From Mucilaginibacter ginsenosidivorans (lineage in GTDB: Bacteria > Bacteroidota > Bacteroidia > Sphingobacteriales > Sphingobacteriaceae), in assembly GCF_007971025.1 (NCBI RefSeq), contig NZ_CP042436.1, positions 2,480,001-2,544,000 of the forward strand: a DNA stretch of 64,000 nucleotides, given 5' to 3'. This document shows positions 25,735-34,300 of this stretch, piece by piece (position 1 is the first letter of the stretch; each line of letters begins with the position of its first letter). The translations under genes and the position numbers were made by a program. The notes under the pieces were generated by a model. It did not search any database. It saw only the letters and a list, made by a program, of their open reading frames with translations, and was not told the origin of the DNA.

Positions 25735-27291
25735 TTAAGTCAGATCGATGCCCGAAAGTTTCAAAGCATACGCGTGTTCGCAAGGCTTTTGCGATGGTAA
25801 ATTAACTTTTAAGCCTTCATTATCCCTGCTATATTCAACTTTCCCGTATCCCAATAGTTCGATGTTCTCGATCTTCCCGGTTCGCTGGGCATTATTTTCA
25901 GCTAAGGGCTTTATCAGCAACTGCCCGTTGTGTGGCCAACCCATAAAAAAGGCATACAGCGTTTTGCCTTTGGTGGTAAAACGAATATCATTATAAGTAA
26001 GGTCAAGCCGTTTACTTTCGTTGAACGAGGTTCCGGTTGGTACTACAGCCGGCGGGCTGATGCCGTATATTTTCCAGGGCCGGGTTGCATAAATAGCTTC
26101 ATTATTTACGGCCATCCATTTGGTTATACCATCCAGCGTAACCAACTCGTCGTTGTCCAGCATGCCGCTTGCCGGCAAAGGGAAGTTCAGCATCAGGTTG
26201 CCGTTGCGGCTCACAATATCTACCAGCATATCCACCACCGTTTTGGCCGACTTATAATGACCCACCGTATCCCGGTTGTAATGCCAGTCGCCTATGCAGG
26301 TATCGGTTTGCCAAGGCCGTGGCCAGATAGAATCGACCACGCCGCGCTCCACATCAAAAACACAGGTGCCCACCTGCGAATCTTCCGCCCGTTTGCTGGT
26401 ATAAACAGACTGCGCAATGCCGCCGTTTTTTGCCGCGCTTTGATTGTAAAGGTGGGCCAGCATGCTTAAACCATGTTCTTCAAAAGGTATGGCCCCATCG
26501 CAATAAAGCAGGTCGGGCTGATATTGGTCCACCAGGTCTTTGATCCTCAGGAACCAATGCTTTTTCCAGCTCTCCGGAATCCCGTCTTCGTTCCAGGGAA
26601 GGTCGGTGTAAACTTTTGGCGAATTGCCGTACAGGCTGGCATATTGCGGGTTGGCGCCATCATATTTGATCCCAGCATAAGGGCCGTCTTTATCCGCACC
26701 TTTGCTGGTCGAGAACCAGTTTGGGCTTATCCAAAGATGGTCGCTGATACCGAATTTTAATCCGTGCTTTTGGGTCGCCTTTTTAAACTCACCGACGATA
26801 TCGATCTTCGGACCCATTTTTACCGAATTCCAATGGTTATATTTTGAGTTCCATAAGTCAAAATTATCATGGTGCACCCCCATCGACATGAAATACTTGG
26901 CACCCGCCTTTTTGTATAATCCCACCAGGTGGTCGGCATCAAATTTTTCAGCCTTCCACTTGGGGATGGTATCCTTATAGCCGATCTTAGACTGGTGCCC
27001 GTAATGGGTTACAAAGTGCTTGTATTGGCCGCTGTCTTCCATATACATATTGCGGGCATACCAATCGCCTGCCTCTATGGCCGATTGCGGCCCCCAATGT
27101 GCCCATATCCCAAACTTGGCATCACGGAACCATTCGGGTATCACGTAGCTTTTTAATGACTCCCGTGTGCCTGTAAAAGGGCCGTCCTGTATAGCAGGGA
27201 CAGTTTGCCCGAATGCATAGCCAGGCATAAACTTAAGTGCGGGTATGGCAAGCGCAAGGGTTTTAACAGCTTTTCTCCTGGATATTTTCAT
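25735..27291 (-). CDS. GH29 alpha-L-fucosidase with twin-arginine-like signal
   Basis: A 518-residue protein. The N-terminus MKISRRKAVKTLALAIPAL looks like a Tat-type (S-R-R) signal, followed by the GH29 catalytic domain: PEWFRDAKFGIWAHWGPQS (53-71), the MGVHHDNFDLW substrate-binding loop (137-147) and the nucleophile D265 in PDLLYCDGAIPFEEHG. The acid/base Glu is not obvious, which is common in this family. The C-terminal 100 residues form a beta-sandwich. It should remove alpha-L-fucose from oligosaccharides in the periplasm. It lies in a three-gene minus-strand group with a dehydrogenase and a Dabb protein. Confidence 0.9.
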   Translation of the reverse strand: MKISRRKAVKTLALAIPALKFMPGYAFGQTVPAIQDGPFTGTRESLKSYVIPEWFRDAKFGIWAHWGPQSAIEAGDWYARNMYMEDSGQYKHFVTHYGHQSKIGYKDTIPKWKAEKFDADHLVGLYKKAGAKYFMSMGVHHDNFDLWNSKYNHWNSVKMGPKIDIVGEFKKATQKHGLKFGISDHLWISPNWFSTSKGADKDGPYAGIKYDGANPQYASLYGNSPKVYTDLPWNEDGIPESWKKHWFLRIKDLVDQYQPDLLYCDGAIPFEEHGLSMLAHLYNQSAAKNGGIAQSVYTSKRAEDSQVGTCVFDVERGVVDSIWPRPWQTDTCIGDWHYNRDTVGHYKSAKTVVDMLVDIVSRNGNLMLNFPLPASGMLDNDELVTLDGITKWMAVNNEAIYATRPWKIYGISPPAVVPTGTSFNESKRLDLTYNDIRFTTKGKTLYAFFMGWPHNGQLLIKPLAENNAQRTGKIENIELLGYGKVEYSRDNEGLKVNLPSQKPCEHAYALKLSGIDLT

Positions 27292-27342
27292 AGTTGGTAG
27301 ATTTATATTAGCAGATGAGCAGAATCGGGCTCATTTTTTATA

Positions 27343-27753
27343 TTAAACGTCCATCGCATCATATACAACAACTTTTTCCCACAAGTGGCTGCAGTTTTTG
27401 ATAAAATCCAGGTGCACTGGGTGTGTCTGGTAAACCAATTGCCCGGCCAGGTCGCTGAACTGCATATGCTCTGATACGGCCCAGCTTTGATCCACTACAT
27501 CGCGTTTCTCGGTTTTGGCTACAACGCCCACCCGTAACTCGCGCACGGTCTCGATTTTGGCAAGAGTTTTTACACCTGCAATTAACTTGTCCAGGTCCTC
27601 TTTTGATGATGGGTTCTTCAGCCAGAAAAATACATGGTGTATCAAAGGATATTTACTTTCAGCCGGGTTCAACGGCAAAGCTGTAGCTGCTGCGGTGCCG
27701 GCTACAACGGTTGCTGCAGTCGCAATAAATTTACGCCTGTTTGAAGTTTTCAT
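27343..27753 (-). CDS. Tat-exported Dabb (stress-responsive A/B barrel) protein
   Basis: A 136-residue protein with an N-terminal NRRKFIATAATVVAGTAAA segment that fits a Tat signal. The mature part begins YPLIHHVFFWLKNPSSKEDL and continues with ETVRELRVGVVAKTEKRDVVD, the hallmark of a dimeric alpha/beta Dabb domain. No catalytic assignment is possible. It is first in the minus-strand group leading to GH29 and the dehydrogenase (51-base gap) and shares with GH29 an RR signal. Dabb proteins are often found next to sugar-processing genes in Bacteroidota. Confidence 0.82.
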   Translation of the reverse strand: MKTSNRRKFIATAATVVAGTAAATALPLNPAESKYPLIHHVFFWLKNPSSKEDLDKLIAGVKTLAKIETVRELRVGVVAKTEKRDVVDQSWAVSEHMQFSDLAGQLVYQTHPVHLDFIKNCSHLWEKVVVYDAMDV

Positions 27754-27872
27754 GCTTTTGTCCTGAAGTTTAAAAGTAATGAAAAATTTATTGCCGAAAA
27801 GTTTACACAGGTATGTTGATACTTTTAAATGCTGAGAATGATATTTGAGCCGTAACCTTTAAAGATCAAATT

Positions 27873-28361
27873 ATGGAAAATTCTGCACTATTCATAAAAA
27901 TGGTATTATCTAACTGGCAAACACAAAACGGACGGCTTAGCGCGCTTCTTGATAAACTGAGTGACGAAGAACTCGCAAAAGAAACGGCCCCCGGGCGGAA
28001 TACCGGCGTCTATTTACTTGGGCACATGGCAGCGGTACACGATGGTATGTTAACGATATTAGGTTTTGGCGACAGGCTTTACCCCGAACTGGATGAAGTA
28101 TTTATTCACAATCCTGACAGATCAGGCCTTCCAAAACCTTCCACGCCGTACCTGCGCGATTGCTGGAAAAAAGTAAGCGAAACGCTGGAACAGCATATTA
28201 ACGCCACGCAACCCGATGAGTGGTTCAAAAGGCACAATTCAGTATCCGAAGAGGATTTTTTGAAAGAGCCTCATCGCAATAAACTGAACATCATTATCAA
28301 CCGCACCAATCACCTGAGTACGCACCTGGGGCAGCTTAACTACCTGTCGCCGCGATCATAA
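27873..28361 (+). CDS. DinB-superfamily protein
   Basis: A 162-residue protein with the DinB/YfiT four-helix pattern: an N-terminal helix with NWQTQNGRLSALLDKLSDEEL, His in LLGHMAAVHDGM, and the C-terminal pair NHLSTHLGQLNYL that typically binds a divalent metal. It lacks a signal peptide. Possible roles include metal-dependent thiol transfer, but DinB relatives are biochemically varied. The 3' end overlaps the convergent M28 gene by 6 bases (28356-28361). Confidence 0.8.
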   Translation: MENSALFIKMVLSNWQTQNGRLSALLDKLSDEELAKETAPGRNTGVYLLGHMAAVHDGMLTILGFGDRLYPELDEVFIHNPDRSGLPKPSTPYLRDCWKKVSETLEQHINATQPDEWFKRHNSVSEEDFLKEPHRNKLNIIINRTNHLSTHLGQLNYLSPRS

Positions 28362-29909
28362 ACCGTCGAATACGAATTTTTCCTTAACCACCGGTTTGCG
28401 CGGCAGCATATCGGGACGGTTTGCGGCCTGGTAAACGAATGACGCAACTATAATAGCGGCCTGTTTCAGGTCGTCCATCTGCAAAAAGTCGTAGGTATCC
28501 ATGTTGGTATGGTGCGTTTTCTCCTCGTAATCCAATGGGTCCTGTATAAACTGGAACCCGGGTATGCCAACCCAATCGAATGACTGGTGGTCGGTAGAAC
28601 CGGTATTGGCCAGGGTTACGGTTTTGGCATCAAGGTCATAAAAAGATTTGAACCATTGTTCAAATATGGGTTTTACCGCCGCATTACCCTGTGCGTAAAT
28701 GCCCCTTATTTTTCCCGTGCCATTATCGAGATTGAAGTAGGCTGATACTTTTGCCTGCTCGGGTTTAAAAATACCCGTTTCGGCATTACCAAAATGATTC
28801 TTTACGTAGTTGTACGACCCATATAGCCCCTGTTCCTCGCCATCCCACAATGCAATGCGGATGGTTCGTTTCGGGCGAAGGTGCAATGAATCGAGCAGGC
28901 GAACAGCTTCCATCATCACAATACATCCCGCACCATTGTCGGTGGCGCCAGTACCCGCGTTCCACGAATCGAGGTGACCGCCAAGCATAACCACCTGCGC
29001 TTTTAATTTAGGATCGGTACCGGGTATTTCCGCAATTACGTTATGCCCCTGCAGATCGTCGGTATAAAATTTACCCTTTAGATTCATAGTCAGTTCGACA
29101 GGGTGCCCCGAAGCGATGAGGCGGCTGATCTTAAGCCCATCCTCGGCGCATATTTCGGCCTGGGGTAAATTTTCATGATCGGTTTTTTTCTGGCCCCCGA
29201 AACTTTGCACCGCAACGGTACCATCGCGGTTGCTGTTATCAACGAGTACTACGGCCAATACCCCGGCTTCCTTCATCTTATCCATAGCCTGCGAGAGCAG
29301 CGTAAGGTATTTAACATCCGTTTCGATCTCTTTACGCGACACCATGTAGAAGTCCTTCATGTTCACCAGGTTACTATCTGCGTAGCGGGTCGAATACTGT
29401 TTGAAATCGCTCTTTCGTTTAGCCTGGCTGCTTATCATCACGATCTTGCCGCTCAGTTCAGCTTTATGTTTATCGACAAAAGTGGGATCGAAAAGGCTGA
29501 AAAAACCGGTTGGATATACCTGCCCGTGTATTTCGCCGTTGGTGCTTGCGCTGTACGGTATTGCATAGCCTGTCATCATTTGTTTGTAAGGCGCACTCAT
29601 CGAAATGCTGAACTCGGTTGTTTCATACCCTTTCCCGTATTCGCCCCATGCCTCGAGCCCGGCGTTTACCATGCCCCATTTTTTCATCGTTTCCGCGGCC
29701 CAGTTGGCTGCACGTAAAAAGCCCGGCGAATTGGTAAGCCTGGGGCCCGAAACATCGGTTATATTGTGTGCTATCCATGGGATATGAGAGTTGCTCATTT
29801 CCGCATTCCGTATTTGGCGGAAAGCGGCGGTGTCCAGGCTTTCCTGCTGTGCGTAAGCATTTGCAGACAGCACAGCCGCGAAGATAAAAAGGAGGCTAAA
29901 AGGTTTCAT
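28356..29909 (-). CDS. secreted M28-family zinc metallopeptidase
   Basis: A 517-residue protein with a signal peptide (LLFIFAAVLSANAYAQ). The PA-like insert (about 110-280) contains GKIVMISSQAKRKSDFKQ. The zinc peptidase core follows, with ligands in GGHLDSWNAGTGATDNGAG (His, Asp), the catalytic Glu in DGEEQGLYGSYN, an Asp in YFNLDNGTG and His in KTHHTNMDTYD. It resembles carboxypeptidase Q/aminopeptidase-type M28 enzymes, which trim short peptides in the periplasm. The gene is monocistronic; a 14-bp palindrome lies 80 bases upstream. Confidence 0.9.
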   Translation of the reverse strand: MKPFSLLFIFAAVLSANAYAQQESLDTAAFRQIRNAEMSNSHIPWIAHNITDVSGPRLTNSPGFLRAANWAAETMKKWGMVNAGLEAWGEYGKGYETTEFSISMSAPYKQMMTGYAIPYSASTNGEIHGQVYPTGFFSLFDPTFVDKHKAELSGKIVMISSQAKRKSDFKQYSTRYADSNLVNMKDFYMVSRKEIETDVKYLTLLSQAMDKMKEAGVLAVVLVDNSNRDGTVAVQSFGGQKKTDHENLPQAEICAEDGLKISRLIASGHPVELTMNLKGKFYTDDLQGHNVIAEIPGTDPKLKAQVVMLGGHLDSWNAGTGATDNGAGCIVMMEAVRLLDSLHLRPKRTIRIALWDGEEQGLYGSYNYVKNHFGNAETGIFKPEQAKVSAYFNLDNGTGKIRGIYAQGNAAVKPIFEQWFKSFYDLDAKTVTLANTGSTDHQSFDWVGIPGFQFIQDPLDYEEKTHHTNMDTYDFLQMDDLKQAAIIVASFVYQAANRPDMLPRKPVVKEKFVFDGL

Positions 29910-29988
29910 GTCAGGGGTTTTGTGTTAAGGGTATATAAGTTTAAAAATAATACAGTTTTCTGAAAAAAAGTAACCGGGCATAAATAAA

Positions 29989-30002
29989 TTGGAAATTTCC
30001 AA
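29989..30002. promoter_or_regulatory. perfect 14-bp palindrome in a divergent promoter region
   Basis: TTGGAAATTTCCAA reads the same on both strands. It lies between the minus-strand M28 gene (start 29909) and the plus-strand receiver gene (start 30080), about 80 bases from each. A dimeric regulator site is plausible but no regulator gene is adjacent. Confidence 0.4.
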
Positions 30003-30079
30003 CCTTTGTGTATATTCGACACTATTATCGAAACTTTCTTATTATCAGCGCCGTACAAGAGCCAGCTAAACTAAACGCA

Positions 30080-30445
30080 ATGAAGAAGATCCTGATCATC
30101 GAGGATGAAAAAGATATTATCGATATAGCAACGCTCATACTTGAGGACGAAGGATATGAGGTATCGAGCATCAGCGAGTACCCGGGTTTTGAGGAAAAAA
30201 TAAATGACAGCAAAGCCGACCTTGTATTGCTGGACCTGAACCTGCAGGGATATCACGGCAAGGATATCTGCAAATACATTAAGGGTAATGATGACCTGAA
30301 GCAAACCTCAGTTGTGCTGATGTCAGCAAACCGGGATATCAAGGCTGTTCAGGAAGAGTCAGGCGCCGATGCTTATATCGCCAAACCATTTGACCTGGCC
30401 GATTTCATCACGACAGTAAGGACCAATCTTAATTTAGCTTCTTAA
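30080..30445 (+). CDS. stand-alone receiver-domain response regulator
   Basis: A 121-residue REC-only protein starting MKKILIIEDEKDIIDIA; an upstream in-frame start at 30008 would add 24 unrelated residues. E8/D9, phospho-acceptor D52 (LLDLNLQ), S82 (LMSANRD) and K102 (IAKPFD) are conserved. There is no output domain and no kinase nearby, as with the two receivers at 826 and 2142, which it resembles in length and in the LAxPF/AKPFD end. The 3' end overlaps the convergent TlpA-like gene by 17 bases. Confidence 0.9.
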   Translation: MKKILIIEDEKDIIDIATLILEDEGYEVSSISEYPGFEEKINDSKADLVLLDLNLQGYHGKDICKYIKGNDDLKQTSVVLMSANRDIKAVQEESGADAYIAKPFDLADFITTVRTNLNLAS

Positions 30446-31193
30446 GTACATAATCTACATTTTCGGGATTGTTAACGACCCTTGCAATAACTCCGTCGCG
30501 GTTAATAATATAATAGGTTGGGTAGCCCGAAATCTTTAATTTTTTGCTGTTGTATTCTTCCTCGCCCGGAACAACCATATAGTCCATCTTTTTCATTTTA
30601 AGAAAAGGAATAACTTTCGCCGCGCTATCATTTACCAGGCTCACAAAAAGAATATCCTTACGGTTTTTATACCGTTTTACCAGGTGATTAAAGGCCGGGC
30701 GCTGCGTTTCGCAAGTGGAGCAGGCAACGAACCAGGTCTTTAGCACCATTATTTTGCCTTTGGTAGTCGCGGGATTGTATACATTACCCTTCAAATCGGT
30801 GAAATTGTAATCCGGTAGTTTTTTCCCTTCCCGTTTAAACGAATCATACGCCTCGGCAACCCAACCGGCGACGTTGTAATTCTTTTGTTGCGCAGGGGTT
30901 AGTTTATACAGCTGATAATAAATATTGCCATCGGTTGAAATCAGCCTGAGTGGGATATACTTTTCGGTCAGCATCAGTTGGTAGGACCGTTCTTTACTGA
31001 TGATATTTGAAGCGTCATCGTAAGTAATGTAATCTTCGTAAAAATTCACATAATCGCCCACGTAATACGAAAAGCTGTCCATGTTTTTCAGAATATCCGC
31101 TGGTGCTTCAACCGGTTTGCCTGGCCTGGCGGATTGCCCGACGCAAAGGGTTGCAGTTAGTAAAAATAGAAATACCAAAGTCGACTTTTTCAT
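30429..31193 (-). CDS. secreted TlpA-like thiol-disulfide protein
   Basis: A 254-residue protein with a signal peptide (LVFLFLLTATLCVGQ). Residues 25-120 form an unassigned N-terminal domain. From about 125 on it has a thioredoxin fold of the TlpA/AhpC-TSA type with the active site C158-S-T-C161 (VLKTWFVACSTCETQRP), where the family usually has CPPC or CxxC, and a cis-Pro in SGYPTYYIIN. A periplasmic reductant or reductase role is likely. The CSTC sequence differs from the usual WCxxC. Its stop overlaps the receiver gene's end. Confidence 0.82.
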   Translation of the reverse strand: MKKSTLVFLFLLTATLCVGQSARPGKPVEAPADILKNMDSFSYYVGDYVNFYEDYITYDDASNIISKERSYQLMLTEKYIPLRLISTDGNIYYQLYKLTPAQQKNYNVAGWVAEAYDSFKREGKKLPDYNFTDLKGNVYNPATTKGKIMVLKTWFVACSTCETQRPAFNHLVKRYKNRKDILFVSLVNDSAAKVIPFLKMKKMDYMVVPGEEEYNSKKLKISGYPTYYIINRDGVIARVVNNPENVDYVLKKLN

Positions 31194-31244
31194 GGTTTCA
31201 ATTTATCGGCCCATTTGCACATTTAAAATCTGTACATCCGCGCA

Positions 31245-32201
31245 TTATTTTTTATCTTCTTCGTACCCGCCTACGCGCCCGAAATGCCTTTCGTGTTCAA
31301 TACCGGCATCGGTACCGAACGGATGGCCACCAAAACCATTACGCATCATGGCGATGGCTTTGGGCGATGTATGGTCCTTATCGCGCGAAGCGATCAATTG
31401 CATAACTGATTGTGAAATTACCGGTATCGAAACTTCCATCCGCATCGCATCGCTAACCAGCCAGTTCACTTCGCCGGTATCCTCCACGTACGATGGCACA
31501 TTGAAGCCCTGCTTTTCATCATACAGCTTTTTCATTAACTCGATGAGCCAGCTGCGCACCACCGAACCGTGGTTCCAGGTATATAATATTTCGCTGATGT
31601 TCAGTTTCTCACGGTAGTGTTCCAGCAGGTCCATCCCTTCACCTATGGCCTGCAGCATGCCAAATTCCACGCCATTATGTACCAGTTTGACAAAGTGGCC
31701 TGAACCCGGTGCGCCGCAATGTGTGTAACCATTGGGCACGGCAATGTCCTTTAACAATCCTTCCACCTGGCTTACCGCTTCTTTTTCGCCGCCGATCATA
31801 AAACAGGCCCCGTTTCGCGCACCGCTGGTTCCGCCGCTGGTGCCGCAATCGATAAGGTAAATACCCTGTTCTTTTAGCTTTTCAGCACGACGGATGCTGT
31901 CGCCCCAGTATGAATTGCCACCATCGATGATCACATCGCCTTTTTCCAGCAGGGGAGTAAGCTGATCGATAACGATGTCGACCGCTTTCCCGGCAGGTAT
32001 ATAGATAAATACTTTCCGGGGTGTTGTTAATTGATGGATGAGCGCCTGCAGGCTGTCAGCAAATACCAGGTTATCCTGCGTTACGCCTGCCGGGGTGTGC
32101 ATATCGTAACCGATTATCTTGTAGCCTTTTTCCGCTGCATTGAGGGCCAGGTTCAGCCCCATTTTTCCGAGGCCAATGATGCCGTATGTTTTGTTTTCCA
32201 T
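31245..32201 (-). CDS. gnd: 6-phosphogluconate dehydrogenase, short NAD-type
   Basis: A 318-residue enzyme (the classical form has about 470), as in the short decarboxylating 6PGDH group. N-terminal Rossmann motif GIIGLGKMGLNLALNA, the substrate loop DGGNSYWGDSIRR, CGTSGGTSGARNGACFMIGG, and catalytic Lys/His in SGHFVKLVHNGVEFGML. It oxidises and decarboxylates 6-phosphogluconate to ribulose 5-phosphate. It follows the GntP-type permease gene, 119 bases downstream on the same strand, across a repeat. No gluconokinase is between or next to them, so the pathway would need a kinase elsewhere. Confidence 0.9.
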   Translation of the reverse strand: MENKTYGIIGLGKMGLNLALNAAEKGYKIIGYDMHTPAGVTQDNLVFADSLQALIHQLTTPRKVFIYIPAGKAVDIVIDQLTPLLEKGDVIIDGGNSYWGDSIRRAEKLKEQGIYLIDCGTSGGTSGARNGACFMIGGEKEAVSQVEGLLKDIAVPNGYTHCGAPGSGHFVKLVHNGVEFGMLQAIGEGMDLLEHYREKLNISEILYTWNHGSVVRSWLIELMKKLYDEKQGFNVPSYVEDTGEVNWLVSDAMRMEVSIPVISQSVMQLIASRDKDHTSPKAIAMMRNGFGGHPFGTDAGIEHERHFGRVGGYEEDKK

Positions 32202-32215
32202 GTTGTGGTGAATGA

Positions 32216-32314
32216 TGAATGGTCAATAGCGAATGGTCAACGCTGAATGACCGTAGTCCATAGTTTTGTTTCAAAGATATGCATACCATGGACTATCGGC
32301 CATCGTCTATGGTT
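32216..32314. repeat. intergenic GGTCAATAG / TAGTCCATGG repeat tract
   Basis: A run of degenerate units (GAATGATGAATGGTCAATAG, GAATGGTCAACGCTGAATGA) is followed by two facing arms, GACCGTAGTCCATAG and CCATGGACTATCGGCCATCG. The tract lies between gntP and gnd and ends 6 bases from the gntP stop codon (32321 side). It belongs with the repeats at 10941, 40228 and 45670. Confidence 0.65.
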
Positions 32315-32320
32315 AAAAAA

Positions 32321-33637
32321 TTATACGAATTGATTCAATATAAGTACCCCGACTATTCCTACCACCGACACGATGGATTCCATTACCGACCAGGATTTGA
32401 TGGTGTCTTTTATCGAAAGGTTGAAATATTCCTTGAACATCCAGAATCCGCCGTCGTTGACGTGCGAGAAAGCCAGGCTGCCTGCACCAATGGACAATAC
32501 CATCAGGTTGGGATTGATGGATGGGTCGTGCAATACCATGGTCGACATAATACCTGCAGCAGTAAGTCCGGCTACCGTTGCCGAGCCCAAACTAATGCGG
32601 ATGATAGCCGCAAGCAGCCAGCCCAAAAGCAATGGTTGCAGGTGCAGGTTTTGCATGGATTGCGTAATGACGTTATTAACGCCGCTGTCAACCAATACCT
32701 CTTTAAATATCCCGGACCCGCCGATGATGAGCAGGATAGGAGCGATGTCTTTTATAGCGTCGACATATAACACGCCCACATCTTTCATACTGCGGCCCTG
32801 CATGGTACCCAGCGTAAATGTAGCGGTGATAATGGAAATGAGCATTACCACGGGCGCATCGCCGATAAATGCGATAAATTTATGAAAACCGCCCGTGGCG
32901 TGGTCGTTGTTAAGGTATATGGCGCTTGCCATTAGCAGGATAACCGGTAACAGCGCGGTAAAAAAACTGGTGAATCCGCCCGGAAGTTTATCATCAGGCA
33001 GTTCTTCGGCCCTGAAAGTTTCCAAAGGGGTCGATGGCATTTTTTTTAAGGTCCGCGCAAATACGGGGCCGGCTAACACAATAGCGGGGACAGCCAGGAT
33101 CAACCCATACATCAAAGTGGTGCCCATATTGGCATGGAACATGCCTACCAATGCCGTAGGCGAGGGGTGAGGCGGCAAAAACCCGTGTGTAACCGACAAG
33201 GCAGCCAGCATAGGCAGCCCGATATAAACTGCGGGCAATTTGTACTTATATACTACCGAGAAAATGAGCGGGACCATCAGCACGAAACCAGTATTGTAAA
33301 ACAGCGGTATGCCGACAATGAAACCCACTACCACAAGCGCCCATTGTATGTACTTTACTCCGAACAGGTTGACGAGTATATTGGCGATCTTTTGCGCGGC
33401 GCCGCTGGTGGCTACCAGTTTACCTACCATAGCACCCAGGATAATGATAATGGTTATCTCACCCAGCGTTTTGCCGAGTCCGGTTTGTACCGATGCTGTT
33501 ATCTTGTCTATCGGAATACCCAACAATAACCCCGCTATAACGGAGACAATGATAAACGCCAGGAATGGATTGACTTTTGCCCAGCTTACAAGCAGGACAA
33601 GCAATATGATGCAAAACAGGATAGTGAGCAGGGCCAT
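32321..33637 (-). CDS. gluconate:H+ symporter, GntP family
   Basis: A 438-residue membrane protein with about 12 hydrophobic helices. Family features are the early FIIVSVIAGLLLGIPIDKI, the GIPLFYNTGFVLMVPLIFSV and GFLPPHPSPTALVG segments, and a C-terminal GSLAFSHVNDGGFWMFKEYF that is a strong GntP signature. It imports gluconate or a related sugar acid with protons. The 6-phosphogluconate dehydrogenase gene follows on the same strand, consistent with gluconate use. No repressor gene of the GntR type is close. Confidence 0.9.
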   Translation of the reverse strand: MALLTILFCIILLVLLVSWAKVNPFLAFIIVSVIAGLLLGIPIDKITASVQTGLGKTLGEITIIIILGAMVGKLVATSGAAQKIANILVNLFGVKYIQWALVVVGFIVGIPLFYNTGFVLMVPLIFSVVYKYKLPAVYIGLPMLAALSVTHGFLPPHPSPTALVGMFHANMGTTLMYGLILAVPAIVLAGPVFARTLKKMPSTPLETFRAEELPDDKLPGGFTSFFTALLPVILLMASAIYLNNDHATGGFHKFIAFIGDAPVVMLISIITATFTLGTMQGRSMKDVGVLYVDAIKDIAPILLIIGGSGIFKEVLVDSGVNNVITQSMQNLHLQPLLLGWLLAAIIRISLGSATVAGLTAAGIMSTMVLHDPSINPNLMVLSIGAGSLAFSHVNDGGFWMFKEYFNLSIKDTIKSWSVMESIVSVVGIVGVLILNQFV

Positions 33638-33652
33638 TTGTGAATAATTGGG

Positions 33653-33946
33653 TCAGCCGTTAAAAATTGGTTCTTGCCGGTTATCCCAAAAAAACAAAAT
33701 AATTAGCTCATTTTCCTGTATTTCATAAAAGAAAGAAGTTTGTTTGGTTATTGAGCCAACTCGTATATCGGTTTTGATCGCAGATGCTTTAAACATATAA
33801 GGATTTTTAGCAACAAGATCAATAGTTTTATAAGCCTTTTTTAAAAACTTACTGGCCGCCTTTGCACCCCATCCGCTCTCAATAAAATTAGTTATGTATA
33901 AAAGTATTTCGGTAGCTTCTTCTGTGAAAACGACAGTTAAGCTCAT
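33653..33946 (-). CDS. RelE/ParE-type toxin
   Basis: A 97-residue protein, VVFTEEATEILLYITNFIESG…, with the RelE/ParE superfamily layout: an N-terminal beta strand, two helices and a C-terminal sheet with DIRVGSITKQTSFFYEI and LIILFFWDNRQEP. The terminal DNRQ(D/E)P is typical of ParE/RelE plasmid-type toxins in Bacteroidota. Whether it poisons gyrase or ribosomes cannot be said. Its start overlaps the antitoxin stop by 4 bases. Confidence 0.82.
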   Translation of the reverse strand: MSLTVVFTEEATEILLYITNFIESGWGAKAASKFLKKAYKTIDLVAKNPYMFKASAIKTDIRVGSITKQTSFFYEIQENELIILFFWDNRQEPIFNG

Positions 33947-34155
33947 CTGTTAGCGAGTATTTTTTTCACCTCCTCGTACGACTTGGTCTGTCCATTTCTC
34001 GCCTGCTCGCGGCCCCGTTCAATACCAGCCTTTACATGTTCAGGTAATTCTGTCCAGAAATCGGTTTCTTCTGTTATAATTGTGGCCTTTGCAGCTTTTG
34101 CAGCTTCAAGGAACAAACCCTTATATTTCTCATCAAAGTCTATTACCAGTCTCAT
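33943..34155 (-). CDS. cognate antitoxin of the ParE/RelE-type toxin
   Basis: With the ATG at 34155 (MRLVIDFDEKYKGLFLEAAK) the protein has 70 residues; a TTG eight codons upstream is less likely. It begins with a DUF2683-like beta/alpha start, followed by a helical C-terminus (KAGIERGREQARNGQTKSYEEVKKILANR) of the kind that wraps the toxin. It is first in the pair with a 4-base overlap, the usual antitoxin-toxin order. The identity rests mainly on this context. Confidence 0.72.
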   Translation of the reverse strand: MRLVIDFDEKYKGLFLEAAKAAKATIITEETDFWTELPEHVKAGIERGREQARNGQTKSYEEVKKILANR

Positions 34156-34300
34156 CGTATTTGAATTGCTAATGATCAAAGTTAATCTTTTTAAAGCAAT
34201 AACAAATTGATGTATTTGTTCAAAATCACCCGAAAGTATGAGCAGCGGCCTGAGTTTGTTTATTAGCTTTGTGTTGAAAAAAACGTAAAAAACAACCTAT

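Noticed and set aside
33134..33529. Plus-strand frames opposite the gntP gene
   Set aside because: They are opposite-strand shadows of a clear 12-helix permease.
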